From: Pseudoalteromonas rubra
GTDB taxonomy: Bacteria; Pseudomonadota; Gammaproteobacteria; Enterobacterales; Alteromonadaceae
Direction: 5' to 3'
DNA: 64,000 nucleotides
Assembly (NCBI RefSeq): GCF_005887115.1
Contig: NZ_PNCJ01000030.1
Span: forward strand, 40,045-104,044
The notes beneath the pieces were generated by a model. It was not told where the DNA came from. It ran no database searches and saw only the letters and a program-made list of their open reading frames with translations. The position numbers and the translations under genes were made by a program. Below, piece after piece: positions 54,219 to 63,169 of this stretch. Numbering within the stretch: position 1 is the stretch's first letter; the number at the start of each line of letters is the position of its first letter.

Positions 54219-54232
54219 CGTGATATATCACG
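54219..54232. promoter_or_regulatory. palindrome CGTGATATATCACG, upstream activator site candidate
   Basis: A perfect 14-bp palindrome lies 94 bases upstream of the predicted ccoG start site, and 9 bases beyond the end of the sigma-54 activator gene. A near copy (CTCGTGA-N4-TCACGAG, 55685-55702) overlaps the ribosome-binding site of that gene. Both fit CGTGANATNTCACG. This spacing is typical of an enhancer for a sigma-54 promoter. Confidence 0.7.
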
Positions 54233-54240
54233 AAACCTCG

Positions 54241-55677
54241 CTATATTTCGCGTTCTCTTTGAATGTTTAGCTTTTTCATTTTAGATCTCAGGGTGCTTTC
54301 TGGCATACCTAGCAGGGCTGCAGCACCTTGCTCACCTGCTACACGCCACTGGCAAAGATCAAGCACCGTTACTATGTGCTCACGTTGAGCATGTTCAAGG
54401 GATAAATCCTGAGCTACAGGGACGCCACTGGTATTAGCTGCCAATGCCTGGGTCAGCCTCAATGTTCTGCCAGTCGTTAAAATGGCTTCGCGTTCCAGAA
54501 TATTTTGCAATTCGCGGATATTACCGGGCCAGTCATACGCCTGTAGTTTTGCCAGCGAAGACTTGGCAATGCCTCGCAAATGCTTGCCTAAACGAGCATT
54601 GAGCCGGGATAGCATATTGGCACACAGTAGTGGAATGTCCTCCAGACGTTCTCTGAGCGCGGGCACTTTGATTGGAAAGACGTTCAGCCGATAGTATAAA
54701 TCCATCCTGAATTCGCCTTTTTCGACCATTTGCCATAAGTCTCTGTTTGTGGCAGCTATGACACGAATGTCCACCGAAATCGTTTTGCTACCGCCAACAC
54801 GCTCAAACTCCTGCTCCTGCAGCACTCTCAGTAGCTTACTCTGCGCTTCCAATGGTAATTCGCCAATTTCATCCAAAAACAATGTGCCCTGATGTGCCAA
54901 TTCAAAACGCCCCTTGCGTCTTTCATTCGCCCCTGTAAACGCCCCTTTTTCATGGCCAAATAACTCAGATTCCAGCAAACTCGGCGAAAATGCTGCGCAA
55001 TTAACCCGTACAAAGGGCTGTGTGTTACGCAGGCTCAAACGGTGCAGGTTACGTGCGACCAGCTCTTTACCGGTGCCATTTTCACCCAAGATAAGGACGG
55101 TACTATCAGTCTGGCTCACCAGCTTGATCTGCTCGAGCATGGTCTGAAAAATATGACTCTGCCCTACCAGCCCCGAGTCTTGCCAGTCTTCATTGATCTC
55201 TGCAAGGAGGTAACTATTTTCCTCTTTAAGCTGTTCAGAAAGTGTCTGAACCTGTTCAAGTGCGTCCCTCAGTGCCTGCTCAGCTTCAACTTGTTTGGAT
55301 ATATCGCGAAATATCGCGACAGCACCTACTATCTGCTCATCCTTAAAAACCGGTGTTGAGGTATATTCTACGGCAAAGCAACTGCCGTCTTTTCGCCAGA
55401 ATACTTCATCGGTGACATGACGGGTCTTGCCGTCAAACATAGTGCGATAAATCTGACAATGATCAGCAGGATAAGGTGTGCCGTCTGCATAACTATGGTG
55501 GTGATACTGATGAATTTTCTTGCCCAGTAAATCATCCGCTGACCATCCGGTCATTTTTTCAGCAGCCGGATTAATAAAAACCGCATTGCCGGACAGATCA
55601 AATCCATAGATCCCTTCACCCACTGCATTAAGCAACAGGCGGGGATCATTCAAAAATTGTGCAATTACTGAAGACAT
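54241..55677 (-). CDS. sigma-54-dependent transcriptional activator with PAS sensor
   Basis: The 478-residue protein has an N-terminal PAS domain (about 12-130; LNAVGEGIYGFDLSGNAVFINPAAEKMTGW), a short coiled coil, the AAA+ domain with Walker A GENGTGKE near 195, the sigma-54-contacting GAFTGA near 249, Walker B TLFLDEIGE, and a C-terminal Fis-type helix-turn-helix (AALLGMPESTLRSKMKKL). It would open promoters with RNA polymerase-sigma-54. The PAS ligand (redox, oxygen or other) is not visible. The adjacent ccoG promoter, its palindrome and the matching palindrome at the own start make ccoG the most likely target. GAGG precedes the ATG. Confidence 0.92.
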   Translation of the reverse strand: MSSVIAQFLNDPRLLLNAVGEGIYGFDLSGNAVFINPAAEKMTGWSADDLLGKKIHQYHHHSYADGTPYPADHCQIYRTMFDGKTRHVTDEVFWRKDGSCFAVEYTSTPVFKDEQIVGAVAIFRDISKQVEAEQALRDALEQVQTLSEQLKEENSYLLAEINEDWQDSGLVGQSHIFQTMLEQIKLVSQTDSTVLILGENGTGKELVARNLHRLSLRNTQPFVRVNCAAFSPSLLESELFGHEKGAFTGANERRKGRFELAHQGTLFLDEIGELPLEAQSKLLRVLQEQEFERVGGSKTISVDIRVIAATNRDLWQMVEKGEFRMDLYYRLNVFPIKVPALRERLEDIPLLCANMLSRLNARLGKHLRGIAKSSLAKLQAYDWPGNIRELQNILEREAILTTGRTLRLTQALAANTSGVPVAQDLSLEHAQREHIVTVLDLCQWRVAGEQGAAALLGMPESTLRSKMKKLNIQREREI

Positions 55678-55684
55678 AGCTTAC

Positions 55685-55702
55685 CTCGTGACATTTCACG
55701 AG
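55685..55702. promoter_or_regulatory. inverted repeat overlapping the ribosome-binding site of the sigma-54 activator
   Basis: CTCGTGA-CATT-TCACGAG ends at the GAGG of the Shine-Dalgarno sequence. In the transcript it can form a 7-bp hairpin that covers part of the ribosome-binding site; as DNA it matches the palindrome upstream of ccoG. Autoregulation or translational control is possible. Confidence 0.6.
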
Positions 55703-55741
55703 CTAATTTACCACGCCAGTCGTTGAAGAAAAACCGAAATA

Positions 55742-57085
55742 CTAACTCTTAAATAAGGACAGTGCCTGCGCATCAAAATGACTGAGATTGGGAAACAGTT
55801 CTGTCAATTCACTGTCGGCAAGACCAAACCAACGTGCAAGCGGCGCAAAATATTGCTCGTTACTGAACGCAGGGATCAGACGCCCGCCGCCAACATCTTC
55901 ATTGCCATCAAGTCGCTGTGCCATCATGGCTCCGTGAACATCCCCTCCATTCACCGCGCCACCCAATACCAACTGGTTGCCCGCCCAGCCATGATCTGTC
56001 CCGTCACCATTAGAGGTCAAAGTACGTCCAAAATCAGACATAGTAAATGTGGTAACCTGATCTGCCAGGTTAAGTTCAGCCACTGCACTTTGAAATTCGA
56101 CCATGCTTTGCGCCAGTCCTTCCAATAAAGCCGGATGGGTTGATTCCTGATTGTCGTGCGTATCAAAGCCGCCCATGGATACGAAGAAAACCTGTCGTTT
56201 AGCACCGAGCTGAGACTGAATGCTGATGGTTTTTGCAACTGCAGCGAGTTGCGCAGACAAGCTGGATTCACCAAATTCGGTGGTTAAAGTCGGTGCCTGC
56301 TCAAGTAAGGTATTCATATGCAAGGTGTGATCAATAGAGCCATTCAACCTGCTCGCATAAGCTGCAGCCAAGGGGTGTGCCGCCTCACTAAACAAAGTTT
56401 GCATAACACGCCGCACATGTTCAACACGCGGTTCATAGCCTCTCAATGCATTGATTTTACTGATCCCACTTTTACTTAGCGCAAAAGCACTGGTATTAGT
56501 ACCTGTTTGCCAGGGATTAGCTCCATCAATTGTAATATTACTGCCAAATACCGTCCCTTGATCCAGCCTCTCTAACAACCTGGCACCCCAGCCGGTATTC
56601 AGAGTCTGCTTTTCCTGACCATGCATCCAAGTCGCTTGCTGATCATTGTGAGAAAAAAGATGCTGTGGCAGTGGAACGCTTTTAGCTTTGTATTGTGTCA
56701 AAGACGTCGGCGTAATTAACGTACCGACCCCCCCGACGAAAGCAAGCGATTGCTGTTCAAAATGCGGCTGCAGTGCATTCAATGCCGGATGCAACCCCAC
56801 TCCCCCTTCGAATTCACTTGTTGAATTGAGAACCTTCGCTCCCTGCACGGCCAGATTTTGTCTGCTTGCTTCATACCAGGTTCGTGGCTCACCACTTAGC
56901 GGCACCAACATATTCATTGAGTCATTGCCACCATATAGATATACACACACCAGTGCTTTATAGTCAGAAAAACTGCGCGCCTGAATGCTGCCAGAGAGGG
57001 CCTGAAGCTGCAAACTGGTCAGCGCTGCCGCAGACATGCCGCCTTTCAGGCACAATGACAAAAAGTCTCTTCTGCTTTTGTTCAT
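55742..57085 (-). CDS. DUF1501 family protein, Tat-exported
   Basis: The 447-residue protein starts with the Tat motif NKSRRDFLSLC followed by a hydrophobic stretch, and shows the DUF1501 pattern (ALVCVYLYGGNDSMNMLVPLSG; FVSMGGFDTHDNQ near 280; TFTMSDFGRTLTSNGDGTDHGWAG near 320). The family is distantly like alkaline phosphatase/sulfatase folds, but its reaction is unknown. It is nearly always encoded next to a DUF1800 gene, as here (13-base gap). GGAGG precedes the ATG. Confidence 0.9.
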   Translation of the reverse strand: MNKSRRDFLSLCLKGGMSAAALTSLQLQALSGSIQARSFSDYKALVCVYLYGGNDSMNMLVPLSGEPRTWYEASRQNLAVQGAKVLNSTSEFEGGVGLHPALNALQPHFEQQSLAFVGGVGTLITPTSLTQYKAKSVPLPQHLFSHNDQQATWMHGQEKQTLNTGWGARLLERLDQGTVFGSNITIDGANPWQTGTNTSAFALSKSGISKINALRGYEPRVEHVRRVMQTLFSEAAHPLAAAYASRLNGSIDHTLHMNTLLEQAPTLTTEFGESSLSAQLAAVAKTISIQSQLGAKRQVFFVSMGGFDTHDNQESTHPALLEGLAQSMVEFQSAVAELNLADQVTTFTMSDFGRTLTSNGDGTDHGWAGNQLVLGGAVNGGDVHGAMMAQRLDGNEDVGGGRLIPAFSNEQYFAPLARWFGLADSELTELFPNLSHFDAQALSLFKS

Positions 57086-57097
57086 CTTCTTTGCCTC

Positions 57098-59146
57098 CTA
57101 ATACTGCACATTAAATTCAGGTGATAACGACACCATGAACAAAAGCTGCCCAACCCTGTCTGCTGCACTCTTATTACTGAAGTATTCGTCCAGCTCAATC
57201 AGGGCATTTCGAGTCGACTCTGACATATTGCCAGCAAAATACAGCACGTTGTATCTGTTAAGCAAAGCGTTCAGACCGTTTGACTCCAGCAAAGTAATAT
57301 CACTGTGGCCATACAGGTAAATCGCTGATGGATTCAAGGTCGTGTGACGCTCAGCCATTCGCCATATTAGGTCACTATATTGTTGGTTTAGAGTGCCTAT
57401 CATAGCTGCATCATTGGCTATCTGTAATTCAGGCGCAAATAACCCCTGAGCGCTGAGCTCTGCCGGTTGGTGATCAGGCCGGAAAAAATTAAATACTGAT
57501 GGTGATAACATCGGACCCTGACCATACCTCTCATCGAGGTTCCAGGTGAAATAGTTACCTTCTTCGCTGTGAGCATTCAATGTGCGCCACATCTGAACAC
57601 TTTTTAACAGTGGCTCCTTGATTTTACCCTGATAAGCAAGTACCGAACCATATCGTCGGGCTTCGTCATCGAGGTATATTGCGCGGACCACCGCGCTCAA
57701 ATCCCCCCTAACACCGTTTCCGTTGTCACTAAATACCTCTGCTACCCGTGCAACATACTGAGCTGAGGGATTAGAGGTGATCAAACGCTGGATCAGTTGC
57801 TTACTGATAAAAGGGCCCACATTAGAGTGGTTGAATAAGTTATCCAGCGCCATCTGCATAGACTCTTCAGGTCCAACTCCGGCAGGGATCACGACACCAT
57901 TTAACAGCGTTTTTTCGAGTGCGGAGTGATATTCAGGAAATGCCTGCATAGGCAGGGAGAAGTTCCGGCTCGGGCGATTCCAGCGTGCTGAAAAAGCAAA
58001 GGTCCAGCCAGTAAAAACCCGCGCAAACCCGGTTATCTCCTGTTGGGAATAGGTCGCAATGGGCTGATTATCTTCTCCCAGTTTCACGGAGCCATCCTGG
58101 TTGAGCATTTCAAGCCCTATGGTGAACAGCTGCATGACTTCTCGCGCATAGTTTTCATCAGGGCGGATATTACGTTCAGGATCTGCTTTTTCGTTACCCA
58201 GATGACTCAGGTAAGTCCCCATGACAGGAGACAAGGTTACGGCTTCCAGCAAACTGCGGTAGTTACCAAACGCATGCTCAAGCAACAAATCGTAGTATGC
58301 CAGCATCCCTTCCGGTTCTCCTTTAAGCGCATTGTTTGCGTCCGATACCACAAATATTTCACTTAAAGCGAAGGCAACACGCTGTCTGAGCTGGTCGTCG
58401 GCATTTAAAGTGGCCTTCCACCAGGCATCTATGCGGTTGATTTGATACGGGGTATCCCTATCTGGATAGTTATCAAGTAATGGCGAGTGATACGTTGCCG
58501 ACAATGCCATTTGGTCAGCTAACCACTGCTCTTCACTCATGCCCGTTGCTGCATTCACTTCTTCGAGTGTCGGTCCCATCGTGCCCTGGTGCAGGAGCAT
58601 GGCGGCCTGAATATCAGACATTGCATTGCTGGCGTAGACCTCGATTTCTGTCGTTGTTTCAGCGCCCTGAGCACCTGTCACGGTAACTGAAAATTGATAG
58701 TTATCACCTTCAGCCTGATAAGTTTCGGGTATCGTTACGGTGAGGATTGGGCCGGTAACATCGCCCAGCTCTACTGGAGGCCCACTAAGTTGTTTCCATA
58801 GGTAACTAAATGAGGTGTCCTGAGGATCTGCAACATTTGCAGATAAAGTCAAAGACGCGCCCTTAACGACCTCGGGTTGAACAATAGAGACTTCTACTTC
58901 AGGAGGCGCATTGTGTGGCTCGGAGTCGCCGCTACCCCCTCCCTGATCACCAGATGGGTCTACTGCTTCACCAGTATTGTCATCTGCAGGCGTATCGGTG
59001 CCACCCGAGGGTTGCTGGGCGTTGTTTGCATTCGCTGTCGTATTAGATGAAGCGTTATCAGTGGCGGTGCCACTGTCAGAGGAGCCACCGCCGCAGGCAA
59101 CAAGAGTTGTCAGGCAAAAAGCGACCAGACTAAGATGTGCATTCAT
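57098..59146 (-). CDS. DUF1800 family lipoprotein
   Basis: The 682-residue protein has a lipobox (LVAC, Cys18), an Asn/Gly/Ser-rich acidic linker to about 75, an Ig/PKD-like domain around 80-180 (EVSIVQPEVVKGASLTLSANVADPQDTSFSYLWKQLSGP), then a DUF1800 domain (AAMLLHQGTMGPTLEEV, RQRVAFALSEIFVVSD, NYAREVMQLFTIGLEML, VFTGWTFA). A GTG 15 bases upstream is possible; the signal peptide favours the ATG at 59146. Gene pair with DUF1501, likely a secreted polymer- or surface-linked system. Confidence 0.88.
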   Translation of the reverse strand: MNAHLSLVAFCLTTLVACGGGSSDSGTATDNASSNTTANANNAQQPSGGTDTPADDNTGEAVDPSGDQGGGSGDSEPHNAPPEVEVSIVQPEVVKGASLTLSANVADPQDTSFSYLWKQLSGPPVELGDVTGPILTVTIPETYQAEGDNYQFSVTVTGAQGAETTTEIEVYASNAMSDIQAAMLLHQGTMGPTLEEVNAATGMSEEQWLADQMALSATYHSPLLDNYPDRDTPYQINRIDAWWKATLNADDQLRQRVAFALSEIFVVSDANNALKGEPEGMLAYYDLLLEHAFGNYRSLLEAVTLSPVMGTYLSHLGNEKADPERNIRPDENYAREVMQLFTIGLEMLNQDGSVKLGEDNQPIATYSQQEITGFARVFTGWTFAFSARWNRPSRNFSLPMQAFPEYHSALEKTLLNGVVIPAGVGPEESMQMALDNLFNHSNVGPFISKQLIQRLITSNPSAQYVARVAEVFSDNGNGVRGDLSAVVRAIYLDDEARRYGSVLAYQGKIKEPLLKSVQMWRTLNAHSEEGNYFTWNLDERYGQGPMLSPSVFNFFRPDHQPAELSAQGLFAPELQIANDAAMIGTLNQQYSDLIWRMAERHTTLNPSAIYLYGHSDITLLESNGLNALLNRYNVLYFAGNMSESTRNALIELDEYFSNKSAADRVGQLLFMVSLSPEFNVQY

Positions 59147-59219
59147 AATTGCAGAGTCCACAATGACACTTAATACTTTTATAACAGTAGTAAGAGAAAA
59201 TACATATACTAAATTACTA

Positions 59220-60173
59220 TTATTCTCTAAACGCCTTCATACTAGTCTGGAAGTGTTTCTTAAACTGTTTCGCCAGCGCTTGTGGGTCCTGATAGCCGAC
59301 CTTATACGCTATCTGCTCCTGAGATAAAGTGGAACTAGCCAACAGATGTTTGGACTTCTCCAGCCGAACCAGGCGAACGTAATCCATGGGCGTCATGCCA
59401 ACGTGTTGCTTGAAGCGTCGAATCAAACTACGCTCTGACATATACACCGCACCTGCCAGGCGTTTCAGACTCAAGGTCTCGTTAAGCTTTTCTTCGATAA
59501 GTGATTGTACCGCTCTGACTTGTTCATCTGCATGATCCAGTAGCACACTAAGCCTGATAAACTGATTTTGATTTGCCGACTTTTGCGGAATTGCCAGCCA
59601 GGAGGCTATTTGCTCCGCGACCTCTTTTCCTGCCATATCGCTGATAAAGGTCAGGATCAGGTGTAAGTAACTGTGTGCCGCCCCGGCTGTGTAAACGTTA
59701 TCACTACGAAACACTATTTCATCTGCTTTAAAGTCTATATGCGGAAAGTACTTGGCAAAAAATGGCGCTAACCACCAACTCGCAGTAACCCTGTGTTCAT
59801 TAAGCAATCCTGTTGCGGCCAGATAAGCAACACCGCAACAGCCCGCTAAATGATAACGGCAACCATTGAGTGTATTATCAAGCCCATTAAGCGCCTGAGT
59901 TACCTGTCTGCATTGCTCCCATAACGTATCAGGCCCGCTGTACTGAGCCCCCACCCAAACAATGACATCGTAACCTCTTAGCTCAGTCAAAGTGGCATCA
60001 CAGTGAATCGTCAGCCCCTGGCTACTGGCAACCTGAAGCTCGCTGCTCAGTGCTGCAATTTTCCAGGTGAAAAACTGCCTGCCCATTACCTGATTGGCCA
60101 CGTTGAAGATGTCTATTACACCAGTTAATGCGCTGGCGAATACTTTAGGAGGACACAAAAGTACAACGTGCAT
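59220..60173 (-). CDS. GlxA-type AraC-family transcriptional regulator
   Basis: The 317-residue protein joins an N-terminal DJ-1/PfpI-like (class I amidotransferase) domain (VVLLCPPKVFASALTGVIDIFN; LAGCCGVAYLAATG with the nucleophile-position Cys near 109) to a C-terminal AraC HTH (SLKRLAGAVYMSERSLIRRFKQHVGMTPMDYV). GlxA proteins sense small metabolites. It lies divergent from the MAPEG gene, which is a plausible target. AGG lies about 10 bases upstream of the ATG. Confidence 0.9.
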   Translation of the reverse strand: MHVVLLCPPKVFASALTGVIDIFNVANQVMGRQFFTWKIAALSSELQVASSQGLTIHCDATLTELRGYDVIVWVGAQYSGPDTLWEQCRQVTQALNGLDNTLNGCRYHLAGCCGVAYLAATGLLNEHRVTASWWLAPFFAKYFPHIDFKADEIVFRSDNVYTAGAAHSYLHLILTFISDMAGKEVAEQIASWLAIPQKSANQNQFIRLSVLLDHADEQVRAVQSLIEEKLNETLSLKRLAGAVYMSERSLIRRFKQHVGMTPMDYVRLVRLEKSKHLLASSTLSQEQIAYKVGYQDPQALAKQFKKHFQTSMKAFRE

Positions 60174-60270
60174 GTCATTTTTAACCTGAAATTAGTCAAT
60201 ATTGACACAGTAACTTATCGCTTGCCTCAGATAAAGTAAAACCAGTCTTAATTAAAAAAGGAACAACCCA

Positions 60271-60678
60271 ATGTGGATCCATATCCCAATCTTTTTCTTA
60301 GTGTTACTTTACACCTTATTGTGGTTTACCACTGCCACCTTGCGTATTCGGGCAGTCTACCAACGGAAAATATCTCTGACAGACATACGCTTTGTCAGCA
60401 AAGAAGGCTTTCCTGAACGGATCAGGTTACTGACCAACAGCTATGATAATCAGTTCCAGCTGCCAGTCTTGTTTATTTGTCTGTTACTCCTGCTGCACAT
60501 TCAGGGGATTCAAAGCCAGATTTGGTATGTGTACAGCACCGTATTTGTTGCTGCGCGATACTGGCACTGCTACGAGCACATCCTTGGGCACAATCTGAAA
60601 ATGCGCACTCTGGCTTTTGCCCTTGGCAGTATCATACTGTTCATTGCCTGGTTTACTCTGCTGTTCCAATCGTTTTAA
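60271..60678 (+). CDS. MAPEG family membrane protein
   Basis: The 135-residue protein has four TM segments in the MAPEG arrangement (HIPIFFLVLLYTLLWFTTATLRIRAVYQRK; NSYDNQFQLPVLFICLLLLLHI; VYSTVFVAARYWHCYEHI; FALGSIILFIAWFTLLFQ). MAPEG members include microsomal glutathione transferases. AGGA precedes the ATG by about 8-9 bases. Divergent from the GlxA-type gene; the following YdjM-like gene starts 44 bases later on the same strand. Confidence 0.82.
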   Translation: MWIHIPIFFLVLLYTLLWFTTATLRIRAVYQRKISLTDIRFVSKEGFPERIRLLTNSYDNQFQLPVLFICLLLLLHIQGIQSQIWYVYSTVFVAARYWHCYEHILGHNLKMRTLAFALGSIILFIAWFTLLFQSF

Positions 60679-60722
60679 GTAACCCTTTGTTTTTGGGCTA
60701 GTCATATGCTGAAAATGCCATT

Positions 60723-61511
60723 ATGATCAGACTGATAGAACAGCCACAGACACGTTCTGTGGCTGATGTAGTCTCCATTCATTCGGAAATATATTCAGTG
60801 GCTAATTTTGCAACTCACTTTAAAGTATCCGTGGTGGTGAGCGCCGCCGCTTCATCCGTTATACTGGCAACCAACCTGGCCAATCTTAACGATGTGTTGG
60901 TGTTATTTATCGTAGGTTCGCTAGCCGGACTGCTCCCTGACCTTGATGCCGACAAATCTCGCTCTTTAAACAGTTTGTTTTCAATTTTCGCGCTTTGCGC
61001 CGCAATCAGCCTGCCCCTGGCCATCGAGTTTAATTCATTGCTCAGCATTTGGTTGTCTGGGATCGGCATCTATTTGCTTTTCATGTACGCCCTGAAGCCC
61101 ATCTTCGAAAGCTATACCATTCACCGCGGCGCAAGCCACTCACTATTGTCTGTGATAATGTTTGCCGTCATCGCTATTAACATGCCCTTATTTTTGGGTA
61201 AAGCGCTGCCTTTTTCACTACTATGCGGTGTAATGGTCACACTCGGCATGTTGACCCACCTGACCCTGGATGAGTGTTACGCGGTGGATATTAATAACAA
61301 CGAACTGAAATCTTCGTTTGGCAGTGCACTTAAACCGATTGCAACCAGTGCTCCGCTGGCATCAACCCTGCAATTAGCCGTGGTACTGCTGGGCAGCTAT
61401 TTGCTCCACCCCTATTACGAGAGCATACCTGAAGTTATCCAGCACTGGCAAAACAGGCTATCTGATCTGCCTTTACTGCCGGATCTGGACACGCTAAAAC
61501 AATTTTACTAA
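60723..61511 (+). CDS. YdjM-like membrane-bound metal-dependent hydrolase (DUF457)
   Basis: The 262-residue protein shows the DUF457/YdjM pattern: GSLAGLLPDLDADKS near residues 66-80, HRGASHSLLSV near 137, and THLTLDECYAVD near 180, giving a His/Asp metal site. About five to six TM segments surround these. E. coli YdjM is LexA-controlled. I see no LexA box in the short upstream gap. The reaction is unknown. Confidence 0.8.
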   Translation: MIRLIEQPQTRSVADVVSIHSEIYSVANFATHFKVSVVVSAAASSVILATNLANLNDVLVLFIVGSLAGLLPDLDADKSRSLNSLFSIFALCAAISLPLAIEFNSLLSIWLSGIGIYLLFMYALKPIFESYTIHRGASHSLLSVIMFAVIAINMPLFLGKALPFSLLCGVMVTLGMLTHLTLDECYAVDINNNELKSSFGSALKPIATSAPLASTLQLAVVLLGSYLLHPYYESIPEVIQHWQNRLSDLPLLPDLDTLKQFY

Positions 61512-61519
61512 GCACACAT

Positions 61520-61550
61520 GAGTTCAGCAGCTGCATTTGCCGCTGAACTC
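61520..61550. terminator. hairpin between convergent genes
   Basis: GAGTTCAGC (61520-61528) and GCTGAACTC (61542-61550) form a 9-bp stem between the YdjM-like gene and the chitinase gene, which converge 55 bases apart. No strong T run is present on either side. A bidirectional terminator is likely. Confidence 0.5.
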
Positions 61551-61566
61551 TGAGATTATTGCTGAA

Positions 61567-62991
61567 TTACTGACAGGTATAACTGGGGGCTAAGCCTTTT
61601 GCAACTTCCCACTTTGCAGTGAGCAATGAAGCCGGGCCCTTGCTATCATGAGACAGCTCCCAGTTCATAATACCGCCCGCGTTTAGCTTGGCATACTCAG
61701 TTTTTGCCCGTATGGTTGGAATACCGTTGTAATAACTGTTGCCATCTGTATCCCGACAGGCGTTCGCTGGGTTTTCCTGCACCAGTGTCCGATATGCCTT
61801 CCAGGTTGGGCGCGCATAAAACGGCACACCTAATACTGTTTTCTCTTTGCTCAGGCCACGGCTCTGCCAGTATGCAATTGAGTCTTTGGCATACTGCATC
61901 GACGCATGGTTGCCATTGTTCGCGTCGTAAGCCATCAGGTTCAGAAAATCGATATCCTGGAATACAGACTCCAGAACCCCACCGCCTGTATAGCCTAGCG
62001 CAACAACAGCAGCGGTCAGGAACTTACCACGAGCACGTAACTCTGCACTTAACTCCTTCATCAACAGTGCATAGTTATTAGCTGAGGTGCCAGGATCCGG
62101 ATATTCCCAGTCCATATCTACACCATCCAGGTTATGCAGCTCTACGAAAGCCATTACTTCGCGTACAAACGTCGCGCGACCTTGTGCTGACGCCGCAAAT
62201 GTTTCAAATGCGCTGTCATCGCCACCATTCCAGCCACCGATAGCAATGCCAACTTTTACATTGTTTGCATGCGCTGAATTTACCAGCGCTGTCATTTTGT
62301 TCAAATTTTCAAGCGGCTGAAGCGTGCCATCCGCGTTAGGTAATAAGAACGAGTAATTGATATGCGTCAGTTTATCAAACTGGATATCACTGACAGCCCC
62401 CTGCCAGCTTGGGAAGTAGCCGACAATTTTAAAATTAGGATCACCCGGAGGGAAATCATCGGCAGCGACTGTAAAGTTTACAGCGCTGGACTCCCCTCTG
62501 CCGCCCGCGGCATCGACTGCAAATACCTGTAACTGATGGCTACCTAGTCCTTGTGCTTGCCAGGGTACAGAATACGGCGCGGTATTGTCTGTCGCAATCA
62601 GCGTTCCATCGATAAAGAATTCAGCCCGCTCAATCGCAACACTCTGCGGATGAGAAACAGATGCTGCCAGATCGACCGGCGTCCCGATAATAATGCTCGC
62701 ATTGTTGCTCGGTGAGGTCACGGTTACTTGTGGCACCGGATCAGTTGCATCGCAATTACCATCCTTATTCCATACAGCATAAGTCGTTGAGTTATTCGCC
62801 GGGTTTTGATTCTGAGTCCACCACTTTGCGGTGTAACTCACAGACTGATAAGTGACTGAGTCCCCTTTGGTATACACACTCTGAGCCTGCCAGTCAGTTA
62901 AGTTACTACAGTCAACCGCAAGCGCGACTTCCATTGCACCAAGCAATGGCAGCGCCATTAATAAATTTTTATATTTCATTACCTTTTCCAT
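61567..62991 (-). CDS. secreted GH18 chitinase with carbohydrate-binding module
   Basis: The 474-residue protein has a signal peptide ending near EVALA. A CBM5/12-type chitin-binding domain follows (NLTDWQAQSVYTKGDSVTYQ...YTAKWWTQNQNPA...WNKDGNC, about 25-75), then an Ig-like domain (about 85-175), and a GH18 catalytic domain with HINYSF, GGWNGGD, and the catalytic DGVDMDWEYP (general acid Glu near 290). It would hydrolyse chitin outside the cell. The open frame extends 10 codons further (GTG at 63021); the ATGs at 62991 and 62979 both give a signal peptide. The CDS is followed by a hairpin. Confidence 0.93.
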   Translation of the reverse strand: MEKVMKYKNLLMALPLLGAMEVALAVDCSNLTDWQAQSVYTKGDSVTYQSVSYTAKWWTQNQNPANNSTTYAVWNKDGNCDATDPVPQVTVTSPSNNASIIIGTPVDLAASVSHPQSVAIERAEFFIDGTLIATDNTAPYSVPWQAQGLGSHQLQVFAVDAAGGRGESSAVNFTVAADDFPPGDPNFKIVGYFPSWQGAVSDIQFDKLTHINYSFLLPNADGTLQPLENLNKMTALVNSAHANNVKVGIAIGGWNGGDDSAFETFAASAQGRATFVREVMAFVELHNLDGVDMDWEYPDPGTSANNYALLMKELSAELRARGKFLTAAVVALGYTGGGVLESVFQDIDFLNLMAYDANNGNHASMQYAKDSIAYWQSRGLSKEKTVLGVPFYARPTWKAYRTLVQENPANACRDTDGNSYYNGIPTIRAKTEYAKLNAGGIMNWELSHDSKGPASLLTAKWEVAKGLAPSYTCQ

Positions 62992-63021
62992 GTTGTATTT
63001 GTCGGCAAACGCAGGCCGCAC

Positions 63022-63169
63022 CGACGTTTAAAGAGTTGATGACCTGCCCTCCCAGAGTAACAGAGCGAACAAAAATCATACAAACAACATATTCTGCGAC
63101 CTTAGTCTAAGAGCAAGCTGTAAAGGCGCATCTAAGCGACAGAGTGATAGGAGGCGCTTTCAGTGAACA
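63022..63169. other. upstream region of the chitinase gene
   Basis: This stretch separates the chitinase start from the repeat array. It holds no convincing gene. The chitinase promoter must lie here or within the array, but no clear -10/-35 pair stands out. Confidence 0.5.
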
